Below are positions 1 through 8,309 of a stretch of DNA of 64,000 nucleotides, piece by piece. Position 1 is the stretch's first letter. Each line of letters starts with the position of its first letter. The position numbers and the translations under genes are program-made. The notes under the pieces are model-generated. The model saw nothing but the letters and a program-made list of their open reading frames with translations, ran no database searches and was not told where the DNA came from. This DNA is from Serinibacter arcticus (lineage in GTDB: Bacteria > Actinomycetota > Actinomycetes > Actinomycetales > Beutenbergiaceae), in NCBI RefSeq assembly GCF_003121705.1, contig NZ_PYHR01000002.1:124001-188000 (forward strand), in the 5' to 3' direction.

Positions 1-427
1 TCCAGGCCTGCTTCTCCAGCTGGAACGCGATGCCCGTGAGCAGGTCCTGCGAGGGTAGGTCGCTCTCGAGCTCGGGCAGCTCGTCGCGGATGCGGGTGGC
101 CGCGGCGGTCAGGCGCTCCTCGAACTGTGCGACGACCTTGTCGGTCGCGACGGCGCCGGCCTCGTAGCTCTCGACCGTCGAGGAGGCGACGACGGCGGAG
201 GCGCGGCCGTCAGGCACGCCTCCGACGGCGACGAGCCGCTCGGCGACGTCGTCGGACGCGGTGCGCAGGATCGCGGTGACGTCGTCGAGCTGCAGGTGGA
301 GGGCGCGGAACTGCGGGCCGTACACGTTCCAGTGCGCCTGCTTGGCCTGGAGCGAGAGGTCGATGAGGTCGACCAGGGCCTGCTGCAGGCTCGTGGTGAC
401 GATCTCGGGGCTGGGCGTCGTCGACAT
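1..427 (-). CDS. dps: Dps family ferritin-like DNA-protection protein (3' end outside window)
   Basis: About 142 N-terminal residues are visible before the window edge. Dps proteins form dodecamers that oxidise and store iron and shield DNA during starvation and oxidative stress. The family pattern is clear: SLQAKQAHWNVYGPQF carries the conserved ferroxidase His, followed by LHLQLDDV and later LTGIAFQLEKQAW, which in the family precedes the last helix, so only some 15-25 residues are missing. The start ATG (427-425) is preceded by a strong AGGAGGA site seven bases or so upstream. It lies downstream of the lipoprotein gene on the same strand with a 75-bp gap, probably its own unit. Family assignment is secure; whether it binds DNA directly cannot be told. 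Confidence 0.93.
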   Translation of the reverse strand, partial: MSTTPSPEIVTTSLQQALVDLIDLSLQAKQAHWNVYGPQFRALHLQLDDVTAILRTASDDVAERLVAVGGVPDGRASAVVASSTVESYEAGAVATDKVVAQFEERLTAAATRIRDELPELESDLPSQDLLTGIAFQLEKQAW

Positions 428-502
428 GCTTCCTCCTGAGGGACGGGGACGGTACCTGGGTCAACCGTGCCGGGCCTCCGGGTGTTCCGGACGGGGAGGC
501 GG

Positions 503-1474
503 CTACTCCCCGGCGCCGGTCAACCGGTCCGGGTCCACCCACACGCACAGGCGGTCGAGGTAGGACCCGTCGGGCGGCCACACCGCGACCAGCACCATCG
601 GCTCCGTCCCCTCCGTCAGCGCGTGCGGGTGGGTCGCGGCGACGAACAGGTCCTCGCCGTCGATCGTGAGGCTCGCGCGGACGTCGGGCCCCGCGGCCGC
701 CCAGACCGTCACGACGCCGGTCTCCGTGCGCGGCAGGCTCGGGCACACCCCGCCCCAGCCGCGGGGGTCGGCGAGGTCGACCGGGTAGGTCAGCTCGCCG
801 TCGTGCGTGACGGCGACGCCCCGGTCGACGGCGAACGTGCCGGGGGTGGCGCAGTCCAGGTGGTCGTCGATGATCGGCTCCCGCAGGAGCTCTCGCACCG
901 CGAAGCCGCCGGCGGTGGGCTCGACGGCGGTGATCGCGTCGCCGCACCGTGAGGTGGAGGCGATGGGGGCGATCACCTGGAGCGGCTCGCCGTCTGCCAC
1001 CGCGAGCCAGATGTGCCACTGCTCCCGGTAGCCGTTCCCGTCGGTCTGGGCGATCGGGACGGCGAGGTCCTCCAGCCCGTCACCGTCGGCGTCGGAGTAG
1101 ATCGGCTCGCCGACGGTGTAGGTGCGACCGACGTCGTCGGGCGCGCCCAGGTCGACGGGCTGCGTCGTGTGGTGGTTCTCGAACCACTGCCACGGCAGGG
1201 ACGTGACGTCGACCGTCCGGATCGCGGCGGGGTCGGGCGCCTCGGGCGTCGGCGTCGCGGGGGCGGAGGCGGGGGCGGGTGAGGCGGTGTCGGTGCTGGG
1301 CGACGGCGGATCCGGCGTTGCACCGGCGTCGACGGTGGCCGACCCCGTCCCGTCCGTCGGGTCCGGTGCGGCCGGAACGCCCGTGCAGGCGACCGTCAGC
1401 GCGAGGACCGCGAGGAGAAGGCCGACGGCGTGCGGCGCCGAGTGGGGACGGTGCCGGAGGGAAGAGGCGGGCAT
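503..1474 (-). CDS. Secreted lipoprotein of unknown function
   Basis: A 323-residue protein with a lipobox signal peptide: basic N terminus, hydrophobic stretch ending LALTVAC, cleavage before Cys at about residue 31. A Pro/Thr/Ser/Ala-rich linker follows (about 35-80) and then a folded domain with EPIYSDADGDGLEDLAVPIA, which resembles the FG-GAP/Ca-binding type loops (DxDGDGxxD) of surface proteins. Several Cys residues (about 181, 208, 252, 308) could form disulfides. The start ATG at 1474 is chosen because AGGAG lies nine bases upstream and it gives the complete signal peptide; a longer upstream reading frame has no signal sequence. No enzyme family is recognised. Confidence 0.75.
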   Translation of the reverse strand: MPASSLRHRPHSAPHAVGLLLAVLALTVACTGVPAAPDPTDGTGSATVDAGATPDPPSPSTDTASPAPASAPATPTPEAPDPAAIRTVDVTSLPWQWFENHHTTQPVDLGAPDDVGRTYTVGEPIYSDADGDGLEDLAVPIAQTDGNGYREQWHIWLAVADGEPLQVIAPIASTSRCGDAITAVEPTAGGFAVRELLREPIIDDHLDCATPGTFAVDRGVAVTHDGELTYPVDLADPRGWGGVCPSLPRTETGVVTVWAAAGPDVRASLTIDGEDLFVAATHPHALTEGTEPMVLVAVWPPDGSYLDRLCVWVDPDRLTGAGE

Positions 1475-1624
1475 GGCGCGCTCCTGGCGTGGGGAGTCGG
1501 ACGCTAGTCGCCTCGGGGGAGCCGCCGCAATCCCTCGAGCGGTGCGGGTCGGCGTGCCCCGACGAACTCGCTGTCGGGGGGCCCGGGAATAGTTCCTGCG
1601 ACGTGCCCGTTGTCCGCTACAGTC

Positions 1625-1638
1625 CATGCAGATGCATG
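1625..1638. promoter_or_regulatory. Perfect inverted repeat, candidate MarR-family operator
   Basis: The arms CATGCA and TGCATG are separated by GA and form a perfect 6+2+6 palindrome 25 bases upstream of the monooxygenase start. It directly follows a weak -10-like TACAGT (1618-1623). A MarR regulator is the second gene of the operon, so autoregulation from this site is the natural inference; size and symmetry suit MarR operators. Confidence 0.45.
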
Positions 1639-1663
1639 AATCTGAGCAGTCGAGGAGCAGACG

Positions 1664-2836
1664 ATGAGCGGGATGCAGTTCGGGATCTTCACGGTCGGCG
1701 ACGTCACCACCGACCCGACCACGGGACGCACGCCGACCGAGGGCGAGCGGATCAAGGCGATGATGACGATCGCCAAGCACGCCGAGGACGTCGGGCTCGA
1801 CGTCTTCGCCACGGGGGAGCACCACAACGAGCCTTTCGTGCCGAGCTCGCCCACCACCATGCTCGGCTACCTCGCGGCCCAGACGTCGCGGATCATCCTG
1901 TCGACCTCGACGACGCTCATCACCACGAACGACCCGGTGAAGATCGCCGAGGACTACGCGATGCTGCAACACCTGTCGGACGGTCGGATGGACCTCATGC
2001 TCGGTCGCGGCAACACCGCGCCCGTCTACCCGTGGTTCGGCCAGGACGGTCGCAACGCGCTGCCGCTGACGATCGAGAACTACCAGCTGCTGCGCGAGCT
2101 GTGGGACAACCACACCGTGAGCTGGGAGGGCCGGTTCCGCACGCCGCTGCAGGGGTTCACCTCCACCCCGCGGCCGCTCGACGGCGTCGCCCCCTTCGTC
2201 TGGCACGGCTCGATCCGCACCCCGCAGATCGCGGAGCTGGCCGCGTACTACGGCGACGGCTTCTTCGCGAACCACATCTTCTGGCCGAAGGAGCACTTCG
2301 CCCAGCTCATCGGGCTCTACCGCGAGCGCTACGAGCACTACGGCCACGGCCGCGCCGACCAGGCGATCGTCGGCCTCGGCGGCCAGGTCTTCTTGCGCAA
2401 GAACTCCCAGGACGCCGTGCGCGAGTTCCGTCCGTACTTCGACAACGCGCCGGTCTACGGCAACGGCCCGAGCCTCGAGGACTTCACCGACATGACGCCG
2501 CTGACGGTCGGGTCGCCGCAGGAGGTCATCGACAAGACGCTGACCTTCCGCGAGACGTTCGGGGACTACCAGCGTCAGATGTTCCTCATCGACCACGCGG
2601 GCCTCCCGCTCGCGACGGTGCTCGAGCAGCTCGACCTGCTCGGCTCCGAGGTCATCCCGGTGCTGCGCCGGGAGCTGGACGCGCTGCGTCCGGCCGACGT
2701 GCCCGGTGGTCCGACGCACGCCGACCGCGTCGCGGCGCGCGAGGCCGCGACGGCGACCGACGTCGTCGAGACGGCCGACGACGACGCGCAGCTCACCCCC
2801 GGGCTGGTGGACGGCGCGCTGGTGGGGGGCCGGTGA
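1664..2836 (+). CDS. Luciferase-like FMN-dependent monooxygenase, CE1758-type
   Basis: A 390-residue member of the luciferase-like (LLM) flavin monooxygenase family, TIM-barrel enzymes that use reduced FMN supplied by a separate reductase plus O2 to oxidise an organic substrate. Typical segments are MQFGIFTVGDV at the N terminus, GLDVFATGEHHNEPFVPSSP (substrate/flavin face), LSTSTTLITTNDPVKIAEDYAMLQHLSDGRMDLMLGRGN and the late ALRPADVPGGPTHADR tail. Together with the linked MarR and NADPH-FMN reductase genes this matches the CE1758/CE1759 pair known from actinobacteria. ATG 1664 has GGAG nine bases upstream. It overlaps the MarR gene by four bases (GTGA). The natural substrate is not known. 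Confidence 0.88.
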   Translation: MSGMQFGIFTVGDVTTDPTTGRTPTEGERIKAMMTIAKHAEDVGLDVFATGEHHNEPFVPSSPTTMLGYLAAQTSRIILSTSTTLITTNDPVKIAEDYAMLQHLSDGRMDLMLGRGNTAPVYPWFGQDGRNALPLTIENYQLLRELWDNHTVSWEGRFRTPLQGFTSTPRPLDGVAPFVWHGSIRTPQIAELAAYYGDGFFANHIFWPKEHFAQLIGLYRERYEHYGHGRADQAIVGLGGQVFLRKNSQDAVREFRPYFDNAPVYGNGPSLEDFTDMTPLTVGSPQEVIDKTLTFRETFGDYQRQMFLIDHAGLPLATVLEQLDLLGSEVIPVLRRELDALRPADVPGGPTHADRVAAREAATATDVVETADDDAQLTPGLVDGALVGGR

Positions 2837-3315
2837 CCAGCCGCGCCGCCGCCACCCGCGCCTGGAGCGAGCTGCTGCGCACCTCGACGCTGCTGATGCG
2901 GCGCTACGAGACGCAGGGCGACTTCGGCGACCTCGCGCCGCGCGAGTACGACGTGCTGCTGTCCCTGGCAGAGTCCGACGGCGACGAGGCGCGGCTCGGA
3001 CAGCTCGCCCAGTCGTCCTCGCTCCCGCAGCCGAGCATGAGCCGCATCGTCGAGCGTCTGGAGCGGCGGGAGCTCGTCAGCCGCTGCCCGACGCCCGACG
3101 ACGGCCGGGGGGTGCTCGTCCGGCTCACCGACGCCGGCCGAGCCGTGCAGCGCGACGTCGCCCGCCGGCACGTCCGCAGCATCACCGAGGCGATGTCGGC
3201 CGGTCTCGACGACGCGGAGGTGCGCACGCTCGCCGCGCTCCTGCGCAAGGTCAGGGCCGCCAACTCGACCGGTCCGAGCACGACGACCGACGCGACGACG
3301 AAGGACGCACGATGA
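2833..3315 (+). CDS. MarR family transcriptional regulator
   Basis: A 160-residue winged-helix regulator. The recognisable core is LGQLAQSSSLPQPSMSRIVERLERRELV (helix-turn-helix and recognition helix, about residues 57-84) followed by the wing CPTPDDGRGVLVRLTDAGR with its conserved Asp/Arg pair. MarR proteins bind palindromes as dimers and release DNA upon binding small aromatic or oxidant ligands. The GTG start at 2833 overlaps the stop of the monooxygenase and the gene's own stop overlaps the ATG of the next gene, so all three are translationally coupled. It probably controls this operon through the palindrome at 1625-1638. Confidence 0.88.
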   Translation: MTSRAAATRAWSELLRTSTLLMRRYETQGDFGDLAPREYDVLLSLAESDGDEARLGQLAQSSSLPQPSMSRIVERLERRELVSRCPTPDDGRGVLVRLTDAGRAVQRDVARRHVRSITEAMSAGLDDAEVRTLAALLRKVRAANSTGPSTTTDATTKDAR

Positions 3316-3850
3316 TGCTGGTGGCACTCTCCGGGGCGTGGGCGCGCCGTCGAGCACGACGACGGTGGTCGGACTCGTGCTGGACGCGACGGCCGCGCTG
3401 CTGCGCGAAGCGGGGCACGATGTCGAGACGCAGGTCGTCGAGGTGCGGGACGTGGCGCTCGCCGCGACCGCCGAGACGATCGGCGGCCTGCGCGAGCCGC
3501 ACCTGGACGCGGCGCTGCGGACGCTCGAGCAGGCCGACGGGCTGATCGTCGCCTCGCCGGTGTTCCGCGGCTCCTACGCCGGGGTGTTCAAGACGGTGCT
3601 CGACCTGCTCGAGCCCGGTTCCCTGCGCGGGATCCCGACGGTGCTCGCGGCGACGTCGGGCACGGTGCGGCACACGCTCGTGACCGAGCACGCGCTGCGC
3701 CCGCTGCTGTCCTACTTCGGGGCGCTCACGCTGCCGACGACGATCGTCGCCGTGCCGGAGGATCTCGTCCTCGGCTCGCGCCCGGTGCCCGAGCTCGCGG
3801 CCCGGGTCGCGCGCAGCGCCCGGGAGCTCGCGGACGCCGTCGCCCGCTGA
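3312..3850 (+). CDS. NAD(P)H-dependent FMN reductase, CE1759-type, with an apparent one-base frameshift near its start
   Basis: Flavodoxin-like FMN reductase expected to feed FMNH2 to the adjacent monooxygenase. The family N terminus (hydrophobic strand then a Ser-rich FMN-phosphate loop) is split between frames: ATG 3312, which has AAGGA upstream and overlaps the MarR stop, reads MMLVALSG, then the frame is lost at GGGG 3333-3336; the rest, GAPSSTTTVVGLVLD onward to DLVLGSRPVPELAARVARSARELADAV, continues in another frame to 3850. As written, only a 170-residue protein from GTG 3338 would be made, lacking the first strand. Motifs ASPVFRGSYAGVFKTVLDLL and GTVRHTLVTEHALRPLLSYF are typical of the CE1759 group. 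One extra G in the run restores a 179-residue protein. Sequence error or a real lesion are both possible. Confidence 0.8.
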
Positions 3851-3863
3851 CGCCGCCCCCACC

Positions 3864-3962
3864 ACCGGCGAGGGGTTTGCGCACACCGGCGAGGGGTTTC
3901 TGCACCACCGGCGAGGGGCTTCTGCACCACCGGCGAGGGGTTTCTGGCGAACCGGCGGGCCG
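3864..3962. repeat. Tandem repeat, about 22 bp, four good units plus one decayed unit
   Basis: Units begin ACCGGCG at 3864, 3885, 3907, 3929 and a decayed copy at 3951, so the spacing is 21, 22, 22 and 22 bp. The core is ACCGGCGAGGGG followed by TTTCTGCACC or a close variant. It fills the space between the reductase stop and the leuS leader. No palindrome strong enough for a terminator is present inside the units. Confidence 0.85.
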
Positions 3963-3978
3963 CCGACCCCCCGGTCGG

Positions 3979-3984
3979 TAGGAT
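3979..3984 (+). promoter_or_regulatory. -10 box TAGGAT of the leuS leader
   Basis: TAGGAT lies six bases before the ATG of the leader peptide, placing the transcription start on or next to the A of the ATG. No clear -35 box is seen; a small inverted repeat CCGACC/GGTCGG overlaps the upstream side. Confidence 0.5.
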
Positions 3985-3990
3985 GGGCAC

Positions 3991-4026
3991 ATGACTCGTC
4001 GGGACCTCCTTACCCAGCCGCGCTGA
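3991..4026 (+). CDS. Leader peptide of leuS with consecutive Leu codons
   Basis: An 11-codon ORF, MTRRDLLTQPR, precedes an RNA hairpin and a terminator upstream of leuS. The adjacent CTC CTT codons at 4006-4011 would stall a ribosome when leucyl-tRNA is scarce, which is the classic arrangement for transcription attenuation of an aminoacyl-tRNA synthetase gene. The ATG appears to be at the transcript's 5' end, so no ribosome-binding site is required. The function is inferred from position and composition; no similarity search backs it. Confidence 0.65.
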   Translation: MTRRDLLTQPR

Positions 4027-4105
4027 CTCCAGCGGGCGCCTCGCTCCCACGAGCGGGCGCCGCACCAGCGCGGCTACCTCCCCACCTCGCGGGAGGTCTC
4101 TTTTT
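4017..4105 (+). promoter_or_regulatory. Attenuator region of leuS: long hairpin plus intrinsic terminator
   Basis: First structure: GCCGCGCTG (4017-4025) pairs with CAGCGCGGC (4066-4074), enclosing GGCGCC-T-CGCTC (4035-4046) pairing with GAGCG-GGCGCC (4051-4061). Second structure: ACCTCCC (4076-4082) pairs with GGGAGGT (4091-4097), followed by CTCTTTTT, one of the few real T tracts in the window. An alternative pairing of the Leu-codon segment GACCTCC (4003-4009) with the terminator arm GGAGGTC (4092-4098) is possible, so leader translation can plausibly change which structure forms. Confidence 0.7.
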
Positions 4106-4134
4106 GCCCCGACGCCCCACCGAAGGACAGGCCC

Positions 4135-7083
4135 ATGACTGAGCAGGCTGAGCAGGTCGCGCACGCCGCCGACACGACCGGGCAGACCGCTGCCACCGAC
4201 GTCCCGCCGTTCCGATACACCCCGGCGCTGGCGAACGACATCGAGCTCGCGTGGCAGGAGCGCTGGCAGGCCGAGGGCGCCTACGTCACGCCCAACCCGG
4301 GCGACGACGACGAGACCGCCGGCAGCGCCGTCCCCGGCGAGTCCTTCTTCGTCATGGACATGTTCCCGTACCCCTCCGGCAAGGGCCTGCACGTCGGGCA
4401 CCCGCTCGGCTACATCGCCACCGACGTCACCGGCCGGTTCGAGCGCATGCGCGGGAAGAACGTGCTGCACGCGCTGGGCTACGACGCCTTCGGCCTGCCG
4501 GCCGAGCAGTACGCCGTCCAGACCGGCCAGCACCCGGCGATCACCACCGAGCAGAACATCGCCGTCATGCGCCGCCAGCTGCGCCGCCTGGGCCTGGGTC
4601 ACGACGACAGCCGCAGCTTCGCCACCACGGACCCCGAGTTCGTGCGCTGGACGCAGTGGATCTTCCTGCAGATCTTCCACTCCTGGTTCGACCCCGAGGC
4701 GACGGCGCCCGACGGCAGCGCCGGCGCCGCCCGCCCGGTCAGCGAGCTGGTCGACTCCTTCGCCTCCGGCGGGCGCGAGCTGCCGGGCGCCTTCGCCGGT
4801 CGCGACTGGGACGACCTGACGCCGCGCGAGCGCGAGGACGTCCTGGCGAGCTACCGCCTGGCGTTCGTCGCCGACGTGCCGGTCAACTGGTGCCCCGGTC
4901 TGGGCACCGTGCTCGCGAACGAGGAGGTCACGGCCGACGGACGCTCCGAGCGCGGCAACTTCCCGGTCTTCAAGCGCAACCTGCGCCAGTGGGTCATGCG
5001 GATCACCGCCTACGCCGACCGCCTGGTCGCCGACCTGGACGAGCTGGACTGGCCCGAGAAGGTCAAGTCGATGCAGCGGCACTGGATCGGCCGCTCCGAG
5101 GGCGCGTTCGTGGACTTCGACGTCGCCGGCGCGAGCGAGAAGCTCACCGTCTTCACCACGCGTCCCGACACGCTGTTCGGCGCCACCTACGTGGTGCTGG
5201 CCCCCGAGCACCCGCTGGTCGAGGAGCTCCTGACCGGTGACCCGGTGTGGGACGACGGCGTGAGCGCGACCTGGACGGGCGGCGCCGCCACGCCCGCCGA
5301 GGCCGTGCGCGCCTACGTCGCCACCGCCGCCGCCAAGACGGCCGAGGAGCGCCAGGCCGACGCCGGCGCCAAGACCGGTGTCTTCACCGGCGGCTACGCC
5401 ACCAACCCGGTCAACGGCGAGCCGCTGCCGATCTTCGTCGCCGACTACGTGCTCATGGGCTACGGGACCGGCGCGATCATGGCGGTCCCCGGCCACGACA
5501 CACGCGACCACGCGTTCGCGACCGCGTACGACCTGCCGATCCGCGAGGTCGTCTCCGGGGCGCCCGACGGCGTGACCGAGGCCGCGTGGACGGGTGACGG
5601 CGTCGCTGTCGCGTCCGCCAACGCATCGGTCTCGCTGGACGGCCTGGCCGTGGCCGAGGCCAAGCACGCCATCATCGAGTGGCTCGAGGCCAAGGGCGAG
5701 GGACGCGGCACCACCACCTACCGTCTGCGCGACTGGCTGTTCAGCCGCCAGCGCTACTGGGGCGAGCCGTTCCCCGTCGTCTACGACGCCGAGGACGGCC
5801 GCGTCATCCCGGTGCCTGAGTCGATGCTGCCGGTGGCCCTGCCCGAGGTGGCGGACTTCTCGCCGCGCACGTTCGCGGTCGACGACGCCGACTCCGAGCC
5901 GGAGTCGCCGCTGTCACGCGCCACCGAGTGGTCCACCGTCGAGCTGGACCTGGGCGAGGGCGTGCGCAGCTACCGCCGCGACACCAACACCATGCCGAAC
6001 TGGGCCGGCTCGTGCTGGTACTACCTGCGCTACCTCGACCCGACCAACGTCGACTTCGCCGTCGCCCCGGAGCTCGAGCGCTACTGGATGTCCCCGCAGC
6101 CGGGCGGTCCGCGCGGCACCACGGGCGGCGTCGACCTGTACGTCGGCGGCGTCGAGCACGCCGTGCTGCACCTGCTGTACTCCCGGTTCTGGCACAAGGT
6201 GCTGTTCGACCTGGGCGTGGTGACCTCGCGCGAGCCGTTCCACAAGCTCTTCAACCAGGGCTACATCCAGGCGTACGCCTACACCGACGCGCGCGGTGTC
6301 TACGTGACCGCCGACGAGGTCGTGGAGCATCCGGGCGTCGGGGGAGCGGAGCCGACGTTCACGTGGAACGGCGAGCCCGTCAACCGCGAGTACGGGAAGA
6401 TGGGCAAGTCGCTGAAGAACATGGTGACGCCCGACGACATGTACGCCTCCTACGGCGCCGACACGTTCCGCGTGTACGAGATGTCGATGGGTCCGCTGGA
6501 CCAGTCGCGAGCGTGGGAGACGCGCGCCGTCGTCGGCGCCCAGCGCTTCCTGCAGCGCCTGTGGCGCACGGTGGTCGACGAGACCACGGGCGAGGTCGTC
6601 GTCGTCGACGGCGCGGGGTCGGAGGAGACCCGCAGGGCCGTCGCCCGCACGATCGCCGACGTCACGGTCGAGTACGCCGCGATGCGTCCGAACACCGCGA
6701 TCGCGAAGCTCATCACGCTGACCAACCACCTCACGGCGCTGCCGGAGGTGCCGCGCGAGGCCGCCGAGGTGCTCGTGCTGATGACGGCGCCGGTGGCCCC
6801 GCACATCGCCGAGGAGCTGTGGCAGCGGCTGGGTCACACCACCTCGCTCGTGCACCACGCGTTCCCGACGGCGGACGCCGCGCTGCTGGTGGAGGACACG
6901 GTGACGTGCATCGTCCAGGTCGCGGGCAAGGTGCGCGATCGGCTCGAGGTGCCCGTCGACGTCGATCCGGCCGAGCTGGAGACGCTCGCCCTGGCGACGC
7001 CGGGCGTCCAGCGCATCCTGGACGGCGCGACGCCGCGCAAGGTGATCGTCCGCGCGCCGAAGCTGGTCAACGTCGTCCCGTAG
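4135..7083 (+). CDS. leuS: Leucyl-tRNA synthetase
   Basis: A 982-residue class I synthetase charging tRNA-Leu in the cytoplasm. Signature [14 protein letters not shown] at about residue 80-93 carries the HIGH motif (HVGH) and KMGKSLKNM near residue 755 is the KMSKS loop in its actinobacterial form. Between them is the CP1 editing domain with [22 protein letters not shown]. The C-terminal anticodon-binding and tail domains ([27 protein letters not shown]) are complete. It is somewhat longer than the E. coli enzyme through an N-terminal extension and acidic insertions, common in this phylum. The ATG follows GAAGGACAGGCCC. It stands alone, controlled by the leader immediately upstream, and ends at a large inverted repeat. 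Confidence 0.98.
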   Translation: MTEQAEQVAHAADTTGQTAATDVPPFRYTPALANDIELAWQERWQAEGAYVTPNPGDDDETAGSAVPGESFFVMDMFPYPSGKGLHVGHPLGYIATDVTGRFERMRGKNVLHALGYDAFGLPAEQYAVQTGQHPAITTEQNIAVMRRQLRRLGLGHDDSRSFATTDPEFVRWTQWIFLQIFHSWFDPEATAPDGSAGAARPVSELVDSFASGGRELPGAFAGRDWDDLTPREREDVLASYRLAFVADVPVNWCPGLGTVLANEEVTADGRSERGNFPVFKRNLRQWVMRITAYADRLVADLDELDWPEKVKSMQRHWIGRSEGAFVDFDVAGASEKLTVFTTRPDTLFGATYVVLAPEHPLVEELLTGDPVWDDGVSATWTGGAATPAEAVRAYVATAAAKTAEERQADAGAKTGVFTGGYATNPVNGEPLPIFVADYVLMGYGTGAIMAVPGHDTRDHAFATAYDLPIREVVSGAPDGVTEAAWTGDGVAVASANASVSLDGLAVAEAKHAIIEWLEAKGEGRGTTTYRLRDWLFSRQRYWGEPFPVVYDAEDGRVIPVPESMLPVALPEVADFSPRTFAVDDADSEPESPLSRATEWSTVELDLGEGVRSYRRDTNTMPNWAGSCWYYLRYLDPTNVDFAVAPELERYWMSPQPGGPRGTTGGVDLYVGGVEHAVLHLLYSRFWHKVLFDLGVVTSREPFHKLFNQGYIQAYAYTDARGVYVTADEVVEHPGVGGAEPTFTWNGEPVNREYGKMGKSLKNMVTPDDMYASYGADTFRVYEMSMGPLDQSRAWETRAVVGAQRFLQRLWRTVVDETTGEVVVVDGAGSEETRRAVARTIADVTVEYAAMRPNTAIAKLITLTNHLTALPEVPREAAEVLVLMTAPVAPHIAEELWQRLGHTTSLVHHAFPTADAALLVEDTVTCIVQVAGKVRDRLEVPVDVDPAELETLALATPGVQRILDGATPRKVIVRAPKLVNVVP

Positions 7084-7104
7084 CCACCTCGGAGCGTCTC
7101 CGCC

Positions 7105-7171
7105 GAGACCGATGCGTGGCAGGCGGGACCGACCCTCGCGGGATCGGTCTCGCGTGCCACGCGTCGGTCTC
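7105..7171. terminator. Long nested inverted repeat after leuS
   Basis: GAGACCGATGCGTGGCA (7105-7121) pairs with TGCCACGCGTCGGTCTC (7155-7171) with one G-T wobble; inside, GGGACCGA pairs with TCGGTCTC. The half-sites ACCGA repeat every 20 bp on each arm. There is no T tract, so it may be a strong Rho-type or pausing hairpin, or a dispersed palindromic element. Confidence 0.6.
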
Positions 7172-7200
7172 GCGGTCGTCGTGGGGCTTGCGCGGGTCGC

Positions 7201-7206
7201 TAGCCT
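7201..7206 (+). promoter_or_regulatory. -10 box TAGCCT, seven bases before the start codon
   Basis: TAGCCT ends seven bases before GTG 7214, consistent with a leaderless transcript for the toroid-fold gene. Confidence 0.4.
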
Positions 7207-7213
7207 CGGGGGC

Positions 7214-8224
7214 GTGAGTCGGCACCAGGAGCTGAGCGACGACGTCGTCGCCTGGATGAGCGCGTGGGACCCCGCCGTGCGGTGGCAGGTCGAGCGGGAT
7301 CTGCTCGGCGATCCGCCGTCGGTGTGGGAGGTCACGCGCGCCCGCACCGCGACCGAGGGGTTCGGCGCCCGGCTGCTCGCGCACCAGGACGACGACGGGC
7401 AGTGGGCGGGCGGAGCGTACTTCCCGGCCGCTGACACGGACGGCGAGGTCGTCATCGACGCCGAGGGCGATCCCGACGCTGCCGGCGCCCAGCCCTGGAC
7501 CGCCACCACCTGGAGCCTGACCTTCCTGCGCGAGTGGGGCGTCCCGGCCGCCGCCCTGGGCGACACTGCGGACCGGCTCGCGGTCAGCAGCCGCTGGGAG
7601 TACGACGACCTGCCCTACTGGGGCGGCGAGGTCGATTGCTGCATCAACGCCTTCACCCTCGCGAACGGTGCCTGGCTGGGCACCGACGTCGACGAGCTCG
7701 CCGACTGGTTCCCGGCCCACCAGCTCGCCGACGGCGGCTGGAACTGTGAGTGGGTCGAGGGATCGACGAGGTCGTCCTTCCACTCGACCCTCAACGTGGT
7801 GCGCGGGCTGCTCGCGCACGAGCTCCTCACCGGGTCGACGGCGCTGCGAGCCTCGCGCCTGCGCGGCCAGGAGTACCTGCTCCAGCGCCATCTCCTGCAC
7901 CGGGCCTCGACCGGTGAGCTCGTCGGCCCGTGGGTGACCCGGATCGCCCACCCGTTCCTGTGGGTGGCGACGGCGCTCGGGCAGCTCGACCACCTGCGCA
8001 CCGCCTCGCTGCACGACGGCGCGGCGCCCGATCCTCGGGCGGCCGAGGCCGTGGCGCGGGTCAGGGCCGCGCGCCGGCCTGACGGCACCTGGCTGCAGGA
8101 GCGGCGCGACCCCGGGGCGGTCTGGTTCCACACCGACGTCCCGGCGGGGGAGCCGTCCCCCTGGCTGACCCTGATCGGGACCCGCGTCCTGGACTGGTGG
8201 GACGCCGGCACCCGCGAGGCGTGA
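7214..8224 (+). CDS. Alpha/alpha-toroid (squalene cyclase/prenyltransferase-like) protein of unknown function
   Basis: A 336-residue protein rich in aromatic and tryptophan-containing repeats of the kind found in terpenoid-cyclase and prenyltransferase toroids: LLAHQDDDGQWAGGAYFP, ADGGWNCEWVEGSTRSSF (a QW-like DGGW motif) and ARRPDGTWLQERRDPG. No DXDD catalytic motif of squalene-hopene cyclases is seen, so a cyclase reaction is not claimed. GTG 7214 was chosen over an upstream start because the earlier residues are only low-complexity Arg-rich translation of the leuS-side hairpin. No signal peptide or membrane segment. It stands alone between leuS and the amidohydrolase, both on the same strand. 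Confidence 0.75.
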   Translation: MSRHQELSDDVVAWMSAWDPAVRWQVERDLLGDPPSVWEVTRARTATEGFGARLLAHQDDDGQWAGGAYFPAADTDGEVVIDAEGDPDAAGAQPWTATTWSLTFLREWGVPAAALGDTADRLAVSSRWEYDDLPYWGGEVDCCINAFTLANGAWLGTDVDELADWFPAHQLADGGWNCEWVEGSTRSSFHSTLNVVRGLLAHELLTGSTALRASRLRGQEYLLQRHLLHRASTGELVGPWVTRIAHPFLWVATALGQLDHLRTASLHDGAAPDPRAAEAVARVRAARRPDGTWLQERRDPGAVWFHTDVPAGEPSPWLTLIGTRVLDWWDAGTREA

Positions 8225-8297
8225 CCGCCCCTCGGTTGCCCGCGTCCCAAGGCGTGGACTTCCGGTGGCCGTTCTGGTCGCGGGTCACCGCCCTGCC

Positions 8298-8303
8298 TAG
8301 CGT
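8298..8303 (+). promoter_or_regulatory. -10 box TAGCGT, six bases before the start codon
   Basis: TAGCGT is followed by six bases and then ATG 8310; there is no good ribosome-binding site, so the amidohydrolase mRNA is likely leaderless. Confidence 0.4.
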
Positions 8304-8309
8304 CGAGGC

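Noticed and set aside
503-2719. A 738-codon minus-strand frame across the lipoprotein and the monooxygenase
   Set aside because: Only its last 324 codons, from ATG 1474, have a ribosome-binding site, signal peptide and sensible composition. The rest is antisense to the monooxygenase.
3333-3340. Programmed ribosomal frameshifting in the five interrupted genes
   Set aside because: None of the five sites has a heptameric slippery sequence with a downstream pseudoknot that I can see, and the gene families do not use frameshifting. A missing base is simpler.
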